Shown in pieces: positions 26,675-35,298 of a DNA stretch of 64,000 nt (position 1 is the stretch's first letter; each line of letters starts with the position of its first letter). The notes beneath the pieces are model-generated. The model searched no databases, was not told the DNA's origin, and was given only the letters and a program-made list of their open reading frames with translations. The stretch lies in contig NZ_CP132942.1 in the NCBI RefSeq assembly GCF_040359615.1, positions 2,170,001 through 2,234,000 on the forward strand. The letters are read 5' to 3'. The position numbers were made by a program, and so were the translations under genes. Source of the stretch: Tunturibacter psychrotolerans. Its GTDB lineage: Bacteria > Acidobacteriota > Terriglobia > Terriglobales > Acidobacteriaceae.

Positions 26675-28056
26675 AGCTTACATTAGGGCAGGTTGCTGAC
26701 TGGATACACGCGGACGGAGAGTTCGAGACTTCGGCAGAAGCAGTGGGGTACGGAATTGACTCGCGAACGATTGGCGGTGGCGAGCTGTTTTTTGCAGTCC
26801 GTGGCGAACGCTTGGATGGACATGACTACGTGCAGGCTGCGCTCGCAAACGGAGCTGCAGCAGCGGTGGTAAGCAATATGTGGGTGGTCCCGGCGGAGGT
26901 TGATGAGAGGCGTCTGCTGCTGGTTTCGGATGGGGACGATTGCGTGCTGCAGGCGCTTCAGCAACTGGCCCACGCAGTGCGGAGGGAGTGGGGCGGAAGG
27001 GTGATTGGGGTGACGGGGTCGGCGGGGAAGACGACTACAAAGGAAGCCGTCGCTCAGGTTTTGAGCGCGAAGTTCAAGGTATTGAAGACGGCTGGCAACC
27101 TGAACAACGCATTCGGCCTGCCGTTACAGCTTCTGAAGCTAGAGCGAGAGCATGAGGTTGCTGTCATCGAGATGGGAATGAATCATGCCGGGGAGATTGC
27201 CGCGCTCGCAAAGATTGCAGAGCCGAATTGGGCGGTGATTTCGAATGTGGGGCCGGTACATCTTGAGTTTTTTCCGGATGGAATTGCTGGAATTGCGCGG
27301 GCGAAGTATGAGTTGATTGAAGGGCTGCCTGAGGATGGCATTGCGGTTTTGAACTTCGATGATGCTTTCGTGGCAGCGTTTGGGCGCGGATTGGGCGCGC
27401 GCGCGGTGTTCTACGGGGCTGGCGAGGGTGCCGATGTGAGAGCGGTCAATGTTGCGGAGGTAGGCGCGGACGGTGTCGTGTTTACGGTCGAGGCCAAGGG
27501 CCAGCGTGAGAGTGTGCAGTTGAAGATGCTAGGGCGACACAACGTTCCAAATGCTCTGGCTGCGATCGCGATTGGATTGCAGAGTGGGATGGAGCTTAGC
27601 GATTGTGCGGCGGCAGTGGGCAAGCTGCGGGCGGGCGACAAGCGCGGTGAGGTTTTGGAGTGGCATGGAACGACGCTCATCAACGATTGCTACAACTCCA
27701 ACCCAACGGCGCTGAATGCGATGGTCGATGCGACCATGGCGATTCCTGCGGAACGACATATTGTTATTGCGGGAGAGATGTTGGAGCTGGGGTCGGACGG
27801 TGCATCACTGCATGCTGCCTGTGGTGCACGGATGATAGAACGGGGAGTTGATTTTGTGCTCGGAGTACGCGGTCTGGCGCAGGATTTAGTGAATGCCGCA
27901 CGAGCAGCGGGTGCGAAGGCGCTATTTGTAGTCAGCCCCGAAGAAGCGGGTGAGTGGCTGGTTGCGAATCTGAGGCCGGGCGACGTAGTGTTGTTGAAGG
28001 CATCCCGGGGAGTGCGGCTGGAGAAGGCCTTGACGGTGCTTGGTACGCCGAAATAA
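26671..28056 (+). CDS. murF: UDP-MurNAc-tripeptide:D-Ala-D-Ala ligase
   Basis: Completes the UDP-MurNAc-pentapeptide. GTG start within the murE stop (GTGA overlap), so translation is coupled. The 461 residues include YGIDSRTIGGGELFFAVRGERLDGHDYVQAAL in the N-terminal domain, GVTGSAGKTTTKEAV (about residue 113) and NLNNAFGLPLQLL in the ATPase domain, and TLINDCYNSNPTALNAMVDA, a MurF signature, in the C-terminal domain. Confidence 0.97.
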   Translation: MKLTLGQVADWIHADGEFETSAEAVGYGIDSRTIGGGELFFAVRGERLDGHDYVQAALANGAAAAVVSNMWVVPAEVDERRLLLVSDGDDCVLQALQQLAHAVRREWGGRVIGVTGSAGKTTTKEAVAQVLSAKFKVLKTAGNLNNAFGLPLQLLKLEREHEVAVIEMGMNHAGEIAALAKIAEPNWAVISNVGPVHLEFFPDGIAGIARAKYELIEGLPEDGIAVLNFDDAFVAAFGRGLGARAVFYGAGEGADVRAVNVAEVGADGVVFTVEAKGQRESVQLKMLGRHNVPNALAAIAIGLQSGMELSDCAAAVGKLRAGDKRGEVLEWHGTTLINDCYNSNPTALNAMVDATMAIPAERHIVIAGEMLELGSDGASLHAACGARMIERGVDFVLGVRGLAQDLVNAARAAGAKALFVVSPEEAGEWLVANLRPGDVVLLKASRGVRLEKALTVLGTPK

Positions 28057-28113
28057 TGCGTCGTGTGCAAGCGGCAACAGAGCGGCGAAACGAGATCGTA
28101 TGGAGAGAGGACT

Positions 28114-28761
28114 ATGTCGACTAAGGGAGCACTTGTGAAGCGCGAAGCTAAGGCTGCGATAAAAAAGCACGCGAAGAAGGCGGTTAAACACGCCGCGAAA
28201 AAAACTGCGAAGAAGAGTGACCCGAAGAAAAGCGCGAAGAAAGCTGCGAACCAGAAAGCAGAGAGAGTTACAGGAACGGCAGTTATTTATGCCACCGACT
28301 ATGGCCTTATGACTGCGTTTCACCATATGCAGCGAGCTTCGGTAGTGATTTCTCTGATGGAGAAGGGGACAGGGGAGGATTTGCGGGATCTTCTGGAGAG
28401 AGGCGTGAAGCTCTACCGGAAGGCGATAGAGCGTGAAGAAGAAAACAAGTTCGTGCTGCGGGCGATCGGAGTTTTGCGTGCGGCGGAACATCTGTCGCTG
28501 GCCGGCCTCTATTCAGCCAGGCAGAAGCATAAGCAGAAGGTCGCCTCTCCTGCGCCGGCTTGGCTGGAGAAGTTTATTGCGGAGGCAGATCGCAGGTTGG
28601 AGAAGATTGAGCACGCCGAGCGTGGCAAAGGAACGGATCTTTTCCCGGTGACGGTGGAGTTGTTGCGGCAGGCAGAAGATTCTGATCACGATGCTCAGCT
28701 GGCGTACGAGCTTGCAATGGCTGCCGATGCGCTCTGTTTTGCGCTGGAGAACGGCCTCTAG
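28114..28761 (+). CDS. Orphan helical protein with histone-H1-like basic tail
   Basis: A 215-residue protein; ATG 28114 follows GGAGAGAGG. The first 50 residues are nearly all Lys, Ala, Ser and Arg with AKK repeats (KKHAKKAVKHAAKKTAKKS), as in histone H1-like and Hc1-type DNA-binding tails. Residues 55-215 are predicted helical and lack any motif I know (TDYGLMTAFHHMQRASVVISLM... HLSLAGLYSARQ... HDAQLAYELAMAADALCFALENGL). It sits between murF and mraY, where canonical dcw clusters have no gene. Nucleic-acid or teichoic/LPS-like polyanion binding by the tail is inference. Confidence 0.6.
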   Translation: MSTKGALVKREAKAAIKKHAKKAVKHAAKKTAKKSDPKKSAKKAANQKAERVTGTAVIYATDYGLMTAFHHMQRASVVISLMEKGTGEDLRDLLERGVKLYRKAIEREEENKFVLRAIGVLRAAEHLSLAGLYSARQKHKQKVASPAPAWLEKFIAEADRRLEKIEHAERGKGTDLFPVTVELLRQAEDSDHDAQLAYELAMAADALCFALENGL

Positions 28762-28895
28762 CGCGGATTTCACGATTTAGTGGGGATTTGTGTTGGTTCG
28801 CAGGTGAGATAACCACAGGGCGTTGGGCACAGTCCTGTTAAGATAGCCGTGACTCGCGACAGAATCGCAAGCTGCGGGTAAAAGGCGGAGACGTT

Positions 28896-30032
28896 TTGCT
28901 CTATTGGTTGCTGTATCAAAAGCTGTTTCCCTACTTTCGTCTGTTTCGCATCTTTCGATACCTGACGTTTCGTACAGTGTTTGCGAGTCTTACGGCGCTG
29001 CTGATCGGCCTCTTGATCGGCCCGTACGTGATCGAGAAACTGCGTGAGTTTCAGATCGGACAGTACATTCGCGAAGAGGGACCGCAGTCGCACCAGAAAA
29101 AGAGCGGCACGCCGACGATGGGCGGGGTGCTGATCTGCATCTCGATCCTGGTGCCAACGTTGATGTGGTCCGATCTTTCGAATCCCTATGTATGGCTCGT
29201 GATGCTGTCGACGCTTGCGTTTGGCGCGATCGGATTTACGGATGACTATATAAAAGTTGTGCACCGGGAGAATCAGGGATTGACGGCGAAGGCTAAGCTT
29301 GGCCTCCAATTTGTAGTAAGCGCGGTGGTGGCGGCAACGCTGGTTGTGATGGAAATTCGCGGAGGCTACTCGACTCGGCTGATGGTGCCGTTTGCAAAAC
29401 GGTTCCGGCCAGACCTGGTGTGGGAGTGGATGGGCCATGTCCCGCATATGCACTGGTTGGTGTTTATACCGTTCGTTGTCTTTGTGATGATCGTGATCGC
29501 GGGGGCGAGCAATGCGGTGAATTTGACCGATGGGCTTGATGGGCTTGCGATCGGCTGCACGATCATTGCGGCCGGAGCGCTGACAGTGCTGACGTATGTA
29601 AGCGGACACGTTGTGTTTTCGGATTATCTGGAGCTGCAGCGGATGCCGATGGTGAGCGAACTGACGGTGTTCTGCGGGTCTATGGTGGGGGCGAGTATTG
29701 GGTTTCTTTGGTACAACGCTCACCCCGCGGAGATCTTCATGGGGGATGTCGGAAGTCTTGCGTTGGGTGGGGCGATCGGGACTGTGGCGGTTGTGATCAA
29801 GCAGGAGCTGTTGCTTCCGTTTATTGGAGGTGTTTTTATTCTTGAGGCGTTGAGCGTGATGCTTCAGGTGGGCAGCTATAAGTTAAGGAATGGCAAACGC
29901 ATCTTTAAGATGGCTCCGCTGCATCATCATTTTGAATTAATGGGCTGGTCCGAATCGAAGGTGATTACGCGATTCTGGATTCTAGCGCTGGTGTTTGCGT
30001 TGTTCGCGTTGACTACTTTGAAGCTGCGATGA
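28896..30032 (+). CDS. mraY: Phospho-MurNAc-pentapeptide transferase MraY
   Basis: Polytopic membrane enzyme that transfers phospho-MurNAc-pentapeptide to undecaprenyl phosphate (lipid I). It begins with TTG (MLYWLLYQKLFPYF) after AAAGGCGGAG. Catalytic aspartates and family motifs are present: PTMGGVLI, FTDDYIKV (about residue 113), NLTDGLDGLA (about 208), MGDVGSLALGG (about 281) and HHHFE near residue 342. 378 residues with about ten membrane segments. Confidence 0.98.
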   Translation: MLYWLLYQKLFPYFRLFRIFRYLTFRTVFASLTALLIGLLIGPYVIEKLREFQIGQYIREEGPQSHQKKSGTPTMGGVLICISILVPTLMWSDLSNPYVWLVMLSTLAFGAIGFTDDYIKVVHRENQGLTAKAKLGLQFVVSAVVAATLVVMEIRGGYSTRLMVPFAKRFRPDLVWEWMGHVPHMHWLVFIPFVVFVMIVIAGASNAVNLTDGLDGLAIGCTIIAAGALTVLTYVSGHVVFSDYLELQRMPMVSELTVFCGSMVGASIGFLWYNAHPAEIFMGDVGSLALGGAIGTVAVVIKQELLLPFIGGVFILEALSVMLQVGSYKLRNGKRIFKMAPLHHHFELMGWSESKVITRFWILALVFALFALTTLKLR

Positions 30033-30044
30033 GAGTGTGAAGGC

Positions 30045-31403
30045 ATGATGGATTTGAAGAACAAGCGGGTGTTGGTTGTAGGACTTGGGAAATCCGGCCT
30101 GTCTGCGGCGATGTTTCTGCGCGCGCAAGGGGCTCGGGTGACGGTGAGCGATTCGCGGAGTGCTGTGGCTTTGGCGAAAGAGATTCCTGCGTTGTTGGAA
30201 GCGGGGATCATGGTTGAGTCTGGGGGGCACGGGCTTCTGACATTTCGGCGGCAGGATCTGATTGTGATCTCGCCTGGCGTGCCAATGGATACGCCGGAGG
30301 TGAAGCAGGTAGTGGCGTTTGGGCTGACCGTGATTGGTGAGTTGGAATTGGCGAGTCGCTACCTGTTGGGGCAAGTGGTTGCGATTACCGGGTCGAATGG
30401 GAAGACCACGACCACGACGTTGGTGGGGAAGATTTTGAGTGATGCTGGGGTGCCGACGCAGGTGGGAGGGAACATTGGTCTGCCGGTGATCGATCTGGTG
30501 GCGAAGAGTACGCCTGAGACGGTGAATGTGCTGGAGGTGTCGAGCTTCCAACTGGAGACCATTGAGGATTTTCATCCGCGGATTGCGGTGATCCTCAACA
30601 TTACGCCAGATCATCTGGATCGACATGGGAGCTTCGAGAAGTATGTGGCGGCGAAGGAGCGAATCTTCGAGCGGCAAGGCGCTGGTGATGCGCTGGTGTT
30701 GAACGGCGACGATCGCGTGACGCAGATGAGCGCGGCGCGGGCGAAGAGTGAGGTGTTCTGGTTCAGCGGGACGAAGGCGGTTCGACGCGGTGCGTTTGTG
30801 CGTGATGGCGTGATTGTTTGGGTGGAGAAGGAGGGTGGGGTGACCGAGCCGATCATGCCGGTTTCGGAGGTGCATCTGAAGGGTGCGCACAACATCGAGA
30901 ACGTGCTTGCAGCGGTTTGTGCGGCTCGTTTGGCGAAGGTTTCGGCAGAGAGTATTCGGGCTTCGGTGGCAACGTTTACTGCAGTGGAGCATCGGCTGGA
31001 GCTGGTGAGAAAGCTGAATGGCGTTGAGTTCTATAACGACTCAAAGGCGACCAATGTGGATGCGACGATGAAGGCTGTGGCTTCGTTCAGCAAGGGAATT
31101 CACTTGATTCTTGGTGGGAAGGACAAGGACTCGAACTACGGGACGATGGCGGAGTTGCTGAAGGAGCGGGTGAAGGCTGTTTATACGATTGGTTCGGCTG
31201 CAGAAAAGATTGAGCGTCAGCTTCACGGAGTCGTGAAGATGGTGGCAGCGGGAACGATGCAGACGGCGGTGACGGAGGCGGCCAAGGCTGCCGCGGCTGG
31301 TGATGTGGTGCTGCTGTCGCCTGCCTGCTCGAGCTTCGACCAGTTTGAGAACTATGAGCATAGGGGCCGCGTGTTTCGGCAGCTGGTAGACGAACTAATT
31401 TAG
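30045..31403 (+). CDS. murD: UDP-MurNAc-L-alanine:D-glutamate ligase
   Basis: Adds D-glutamate to UDP-MurNAc-L-Ala. The N-terminal Rossmann-like domain begins KRVLVVGLGKSGLSAAMFLRAQGA; the ATPase loop is GSNGKTTTTTLVGKIL (about residue 115), followed by NIGLPVIDL and ELSSFQLE-type EVSSFQLETI; HRLELVRKLNGVEFYNDSKATN and LSPACSSFDQFENYEHRG are the C-terminal signatures. 452 residues; it starts 12 bases after mraY. Confidence 0.98.
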   Translation: MMDLKNKRVLVVGLGKSGLSAAMFLRAQGARVTVSDSRSAVALAKEIPALLEAGIMVESGGHGLLTFRRQDLIVISPGVPMDTPEVKQVVAFGLTVIGELELASRYLLGQVVAITGSNGKTTTTTLVGKILSDAGVPTQVGGNIGLPVIDLVAKSTPETVNVLEVSSFQLETIEDFHPRIAVILNITPDHLDRHGSFEKYVAAKERIFERQGAGDALVLNGDDRVTQMSAARAKSEVFWFSGTKAVRRGAFVRDGVIVWVEKEGGVTEPIMPVSEVHLKGAHNIENVLAAVCAARLAKVSAESIRASVATFTAVEHRLELVRKLNGVEFYNDSKATNVDATMKAVASFSKGIHLILGGKDKDSNYGTMAELLKERVKAVYTIGSAAEKIERQLHGVVKMVAAGTMQTAVTEAAKAAAAGDVVLLSPACSSFDQFENYEHRGRVFRQLVDELI

Positions 31404-31423
31404 CGAAGAAGTGGAAGTGATGC

Positions 31424-32515
31424 ATGGCGAAGAGAGTTGGGGTGGACAAGTGGCTCTTCGGAGTGGTGCTGCTGCTGGTGCTTTTTGGGCTGGTGATGGT
31501 GTTCTCGGCGTCGGCGGTGATGGCGCAGTCGAGTTTGGGTTCTCCTTATCCTTATGTGGCGAATCAGGCTAAGTGGGCGGTGCTTGGCCTGCTGGTAATG
31601 GTCTGGTTGATGCGCGTGGACTACCGCCGCTACAACAACCCCCGAGTAGTGTTTCCAGCAGTTACGGTCACGATGCTCCTGCTGGTGTGCGTGTTTGCCA
31701 TGCCCGGTATGAATGGTGCGCACCGGTGGATCCGTGTTGCGGGTACGACATTGCAGGCTTCGGAGTTGGCGAAACCTGTGCTGGTGTTGTTTCTGGCTTA
31801 CTTTTTGCAGACTCGAATCCACCAGATGGATGACTGGAAGGGGACCATTCTGCGTGCAGTTGCCGTGCCCCTGTTGTTTACGGCTTTGATTTTGAAAGAG
31901 CCCGATCTTGGGACCGGCATGGTGTGCATGGCGGTGACGGCGTTGATGCTGTATCTGGCAGGGGCGAAGACCAGGTATTTTGCGGTTGGTGCTGCATTGG
32001 CGGCTCCTGTTCTCTACTTCATGCTGTTTCATGTTGCGTTTCGACGGGCGCGAATGCTGGCGTTTGTAAATCCTGAGGCCGATCCTCGCGGGACTGGATT
32101 TCACATCCTTCAATCGCTGATTGCGGTGGGAACGGGCGGGATTCGCGGGCTTGGGTTGATGGAAGGACGGCAGAAGCTGTTCTATTTGCCGGAAGTTCAG
32201 ACGGATTTTATCTTTGCGAACATCTGCGAAGAGCTGGGGTTGATTGGAGCGCTTCTGGTGGTTGGGTTGTTCGTGGCACTGGGGTATCGTGGGCTGCGGG
32301 CAGCGTTTCTTTCGACCGATCCGTTTGCTCGCTTTCTCGCGTTTGGCCTGACGACCGCGATCTTGATCCAGGCTTTCTTCAATATGAGTGTGGTGCTGGC
32401 GCTGTTGCCTACCAAGGGGATTCCGCTGCCGTTTATCTCTTCGGGTGGAACTTCGATCTTTATTACTTTGGCCAGCATGGGTGTGCTGTTGAACATTACG
32501 CGCGAGATTGATTGA
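31424..32515 (+). CDS. ftsW: Septal peptidoglycan polymerase FtsW
   Basis: SEDS-family glycosyltransferase that polymerises lipid II at the septum together with FtsI. The 363-residue membrane protein opens FGVVLLLVLFGLVMVFSASAVMA, contains GAHRWIRVAGTTLQASELAKP, and ends with the signature PTKGIPLPFISSGGTS near residue 328. About ten membrane segments are visible. The 55-bp repeat begins 12 bases after its stop codon. Confidence 0.96.
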   Translation: MAKRVGVDKWLFGVVLLLVLFGLVMVFSASAVMAQSSLGSPYPYVANQAKWAVLGLLVMVWLMRVDYRRYNNPRVVFPAVTVTMLLLVCVFAMPGMNGAHRWIRVAGTTLQASELAKPVLVLFLAYFLQTRIHQMDDWKGTILRAVAVPLLFTALILKEPDLGTGMVCMAVTALMLYLAGAKTRYFAVGAALAAPVLYFMLFHVAFRRARMLAFVNPEADPRGTGFHILQSLIAVGTGGIRGLGLMEGRQKLFYLPEVQTDFIFANICEELGLIGALLVVGLFVALGYRGLRAAFLSTDPFARFLAFGLTTAILIQAFFNMSVVLALLPTKGIPLPFISSGGTSIFITLASMGVLLNITREID

Positions 32516-32526
32516 GTGGAAGGGCC

Positions 32527-32581
32527 GTCCTGCCGGACGGGCCCGCTGCGCGCGGGACGGTCACTTCGTGACGGGTATACC
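32527..32581. repeat. Triple-hairpin intergenic repeat, copy 1
   Basis: A 55-bp element in the ftsW-murG gap, 49 of 55 positions identical to copy 2 (36391-36445). It can form three hairpins: GTCC-TGCC-GGAC, CCCGC-TGCGC-GCGGG and GTCAC-TTC-GTGAC, ending GTATACC. Similarity resumes further on in GGTCGGAGT, whose GGAG probably serves as the murG ribosome-binding site. No coding capacity. Confidence 0.8.
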
Positions 32582-32615
32582 GTTTGTGCGTGGGTGACTT
32601 TGGTCGGAGTAAGAG

Positions 32616-33698
32616 GTGGCTCTTGTGCGAGTTTTGATTGCTGGTGGTGGGACGGGCGGGCATGTGATTCCGGCGCTTGCGATTGCTCGCGAGCTGCGCG
32701 ATGCGCATGGGGCCGAGGTGCGATTTGTGGGGACGGCGCGGGGGCTTGAGACGCGGCTGGTGCCGGAGGCGGGGTTTCTGCTGGAGTTGATTCGCGTGGG
32801 GCAGCTGAAGAATGTGAGCGTGGTGACTAAGCTGCGGACGGTGGCGGATCTGCCGCTTGGAGTGATGCGCTGTGTGGAGTTGGTGCGTAGCTTCAGGCCG
32901 CATGTTGTGGTGGGAGTGGGTGGGTATGCTTCGGGGCCGGCGATGATGGCGGCGATCCTGTTGCGGGTTCCTACGCTGGCGTTTGAGCCGAATGCGGTGC
33001 CGGGGCTGGCGAATCGGCTTGTGGGCAAGTGGGTGACTGCTGCTGCCGTGAATTTCGACGGGACACGGTCGTTTTTCCGCGGGGCGAAGGTGACGGGGAT
33101 TCCGGTGCGGCGTGAGTTTTTTGAGATTGTTCCGAAGAGTGCCGAGAAGGAGCGGCGTTTGCTGGTGTTCGGCGGAAGCCAGGGTGCTAGAGTGCTGAAC
33201 GAGGCGATGCCGAAGATTGTTGGGAGGCTGCTAGAGGCGATTCCAGAGCTGGAGATTGTGCACCAGACGGGTGGGCGGCATGAGGCTTCGACCAGGGAGC
33301 TGTATGAGCGGGCTGGGCTGGCGGCGGAGGCGCGGCTGCGGGTGCAGCCGTATCTGAACGAAATGGTGGGTGAGTTTGCGCAGGCCGATCTGATGTTGTG
33401 TAGGAGCGGGGCGAGCACGATGGCAGAGCTGGCGGCGGCAGGAAAGGCTTCGCTGCTTGTGCCCTTTCCTCAGGCGGCGGATGACCACCAGAGAAAGAAT
33501 GCAGATGTCTTCGTTGCGGCTGAGGCGGCCGAGTTGATTGTTGAGTCGGAGTTGACTGAGGACCGGCTATTGTCGGCGCTGCGTGGGATGTTGCTGGACG
33601 GGGATTGGTTGGCGACGATGGGGGAGCGCGCGCGGGGGCTAGCGCATCCGAATGCAGTCGAGGAGATTGGAGAGATGGTGGTGAGAATATCGCGGTAA
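32616..33698 (+). CDS. murG: Lipid II synthase MurG
   Basis: GT28 enzyme that adds GlcNAc to lipid I at the inner face of the membrane. GTG start with GGAG 6 bases upstream. The glycine loop GGGTGGHVIPALAIARELR lies at residues 9-27; VGVGGYASGPAMMAA, FGGSQGARVLNEAMP and GASTMAELAAAGKASLLVPFP (about residue 266) with ADDHQRKNA are the family hallmarks. 360 residues, usual length. Confidence 0.98.
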   Translation: MALVRVLIAGGGTGGHVIPALAIARELRDAHGAEVRFVGTARGLETRLVPEAGFLLELIRVGQLKNVSVVTKLRTVADLPLGVMRCVELVRSFRPHVVVGVGGYASGPAMMAAILLRVPTLAFEPNAVPGLANRLVGKWVTAAAVNFDGTRSFFRGAKVTGIPVRREFFEIVPKSAEKERRLLVFGGSQGARVLNEAMPKIVGRLLEAIPELEIVHQTGGRHEASTRELYERAGLAAEARLRVQPYLNEMVGEFAQADLMLCRSGASTMAELAAAGKASLLVPFPQAADDHQRKNADVFVAAEAAELIVESELTEDRLLSALRGMLLDGDWLATMGERARGLAHPNAVEEIGEMVVRISR

Positions 33699-33929
33699 TG
33701 TGTCGTCTACTAGTAGCCCGTTGTAGTTCCTGGGTTGGGTGAGAAAAAAAGCCGGGTAACTACCGATAAGGGAGGCAGCAGGTCTCCTTCGGAGATGACA
33801 ACAAGAAAACAAAAACAAAATACGGTGGTCTCTCCACTGCGACTAACTTCGGTCGAGACGAGGAACTTTTGGATAGTTTGGGAAACGTCGGTTGGGAAGC
33901 AGGGGAGAGAAACGGTGCGGAATAAAAAA
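33699..33929. repeat. Intergenic region with several small hairpins
   Basis: About 230 bases between convergent genes without a coding frame of note. Small inverted repeats include TCTCC-TTC-GGAGA near 33783, CGAC...GTCG near 33840 and GTAGTT...AACTAC in 33723-33764. The purine-rich stretch with AACAAGAAAACAAAAACAAAA between them resembles degenerate intergenic repeats I recall from acidobacterial genomes; this is recollection, not a search result. Confidence 0.4.
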
Positions 33930-33957
33930 GGGGCTGAGGATTTTTTGCCTCAGCCCC
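33930..33957 (-). terminator. Terminator of the glycine-rich protein gene
   Basis: Perfect 10-bp inverted repeat GGGGCTGAGG / CCTCAGCCCC with an 8-base loop, followed on the minus strand by six T. It stands 19 bases past the stop codon of the gene at 33977-35080 and could also end murG transcription. Confidence 0.88.
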
Positions 33958-33976
33958 TGAATTTTGTTGGTTGATC

Positions 33977-35080
33977 TTACCGATGACCACCACCGCCGCC
34001 GTGTGAGCCGCCACCGCCGCCTCCACCGCCGCCGTGGTAGCCACCGCCACCTCCGTAAGAGGCTCCGCCACCAGTGCTTCCGTGATAGCCGCCGCCACCT
34101 CCGCTGTAACCGCCGCCGGCGTAGCTGCTGCCGTGGCTCTGTGCGGGTTGGGCGTAGCTGCGGGAAGCTCCGCTGTAGGCGCTGTTGCCAGCGTAGCTGC
34201 GGGAGGCTCCGTTATAGGCGTTGCCGCCAGCGTAGTTCCGGGATGCTCCGTTGTTGGCGACTCCGCTATAGGAGTTGTGGGCTACGTTGTTGTTGCCGAA
34301 GCCCGGGTTGGTATGGCCAGCGTTCGAGGCGATGGTGCGACCATTGATGCTGGAGCCTCGGTACGCGTTTGACGTTCCGCCATGGTAGGCGACGGAGTTG
34401 ACGTGGGTGAAGCTGGCTCCGCCGGGCCGGCCGGAGTATCCGTTATAGCTGCGGTTGTAGAAGTTGCCGCCATGCCAGCCGCCGCCGATGTTGCAGTAAG
34501 CGCGGTTGTAGTAGAAGCGGCCGCCGCCCCAGTATCCGCCGTAGAAGCCGATGCCGAAGTAGCCGAAGCCGTAGTTGATGCCGCCATAGTAGCCGACATA
34601 GGGGCCCCAATAGCCGGCGTTCCAGAAGTAGCCGTCGTAGCCGTTGCCCCAGTAGCCGGGGGTCCAGAGGGCTCCAGTATACGGAGCGAGCACCCAGGCG
34701 CCCTGAACCCATTGGTAGCCATCAGCTGTCCAGGCCCAGTAGCCGGGGGTCCAGATGTAGCCGTCGCCGGGGGCTGGGGGCTGCTGGTAGTCGGGGATGG
34801 CTGGGGGGGCTTGCTCGATGCCCTGGGGGGCGCCGGGCTGGGGGGCACCGTATTGCTGGGGGTAGGTGTTGTCCTGCTGTGCGCCGTTGGGCGGGCCACC
34901 GTATTGAGGGTCCTGCTGCTGGGTGTATTGAGGATCTTGCTGGGCCTGTTGTTGCGCGGGGTAACCGTATTGATCGTCTTGGTTATAGGGCTGGATCTGG
35001 GCGAGGAGCGGCATGGCCAGAGTGAATCCGGCTAAGGTTGCTACACCGAGCGAGTTTCTGAAGAGGCGGGCTAACGTCAT
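33977..35080 (-). CDS. Secreted YXWTPGYW-repeat, glycine-rich protein
   Basis: A 367-residue exported protein with a signal peptide (LFRNSLGVATLAGFTLAMPLLAQ). Residues 30-90 are Gln/Pro/Tyr-rich (QQQAQQDPQY). Residues about 100-150 contain the YIWTPGYWAW, WVLAPYTGALWTPGYW and FWNAGYWGP units of the YXWXPGYW repeat family. The remainder is Gly/Tyr/Ser/Asn-rich, with recurring NGASRxYAGxxAY units, ending in a run of Gly and His. Such proteins are probably surface or matrix components. It lies on the strand opposite the dcw genes, with its own strong terminator. Confidence 0.8.
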   Translation of the reverse strand: MTLARLFRNSLGVATLAGFTLAMPLLAQIQPYNQDDQYGYPAQQQAQQDPQYTQQQDPQYGGPPNGAQQDNTYPQQYGAPQPGAPQGIEQAPPAIPDYQQPPAPGDGYIWTPGYWAWTADGYQWVQGAWVLAPYTGALWTPGYWGNGYDGYFWNAGYWGPYVGYYGGINYGFGYFGIGFYGGYWGGGRFYYNRAYCNIGGGWHGGNFYNRSYNGYSGRPGGASFTHVNSVAYHGGTSNAYRGSSINGRTIASNAGHTNPGFGNNNVAHNSYSGVANNGASRNYAGGNAYNGASRSYAGNSAYSGASRSYAQPAQSHGSSYAGGGYSGGGGGYHGSTGGGASYGGGGGYHGGGGGGGGGSHGGGGGHR

Positions 35081-35298
35081 GGCGTTACCTTCCTGCTCAG
35101 CCTTCGTTTATCCGGTGCTGCGTCGAGCGCGGACTTCGCGGAGAGCAAGGATGAGTTCCAGCCCGGCTTGGGAGGCCCGGGTCAAGTGCTCAGTTGATTA
35201 GACACGAATTTGTGGCATTTGTTGCTAAATAGTGATGCGGGGAATTTGCTGATTGATTACGAGTGGTTGTACCAGATTGGTCAGGATTTTTTCGTTCG

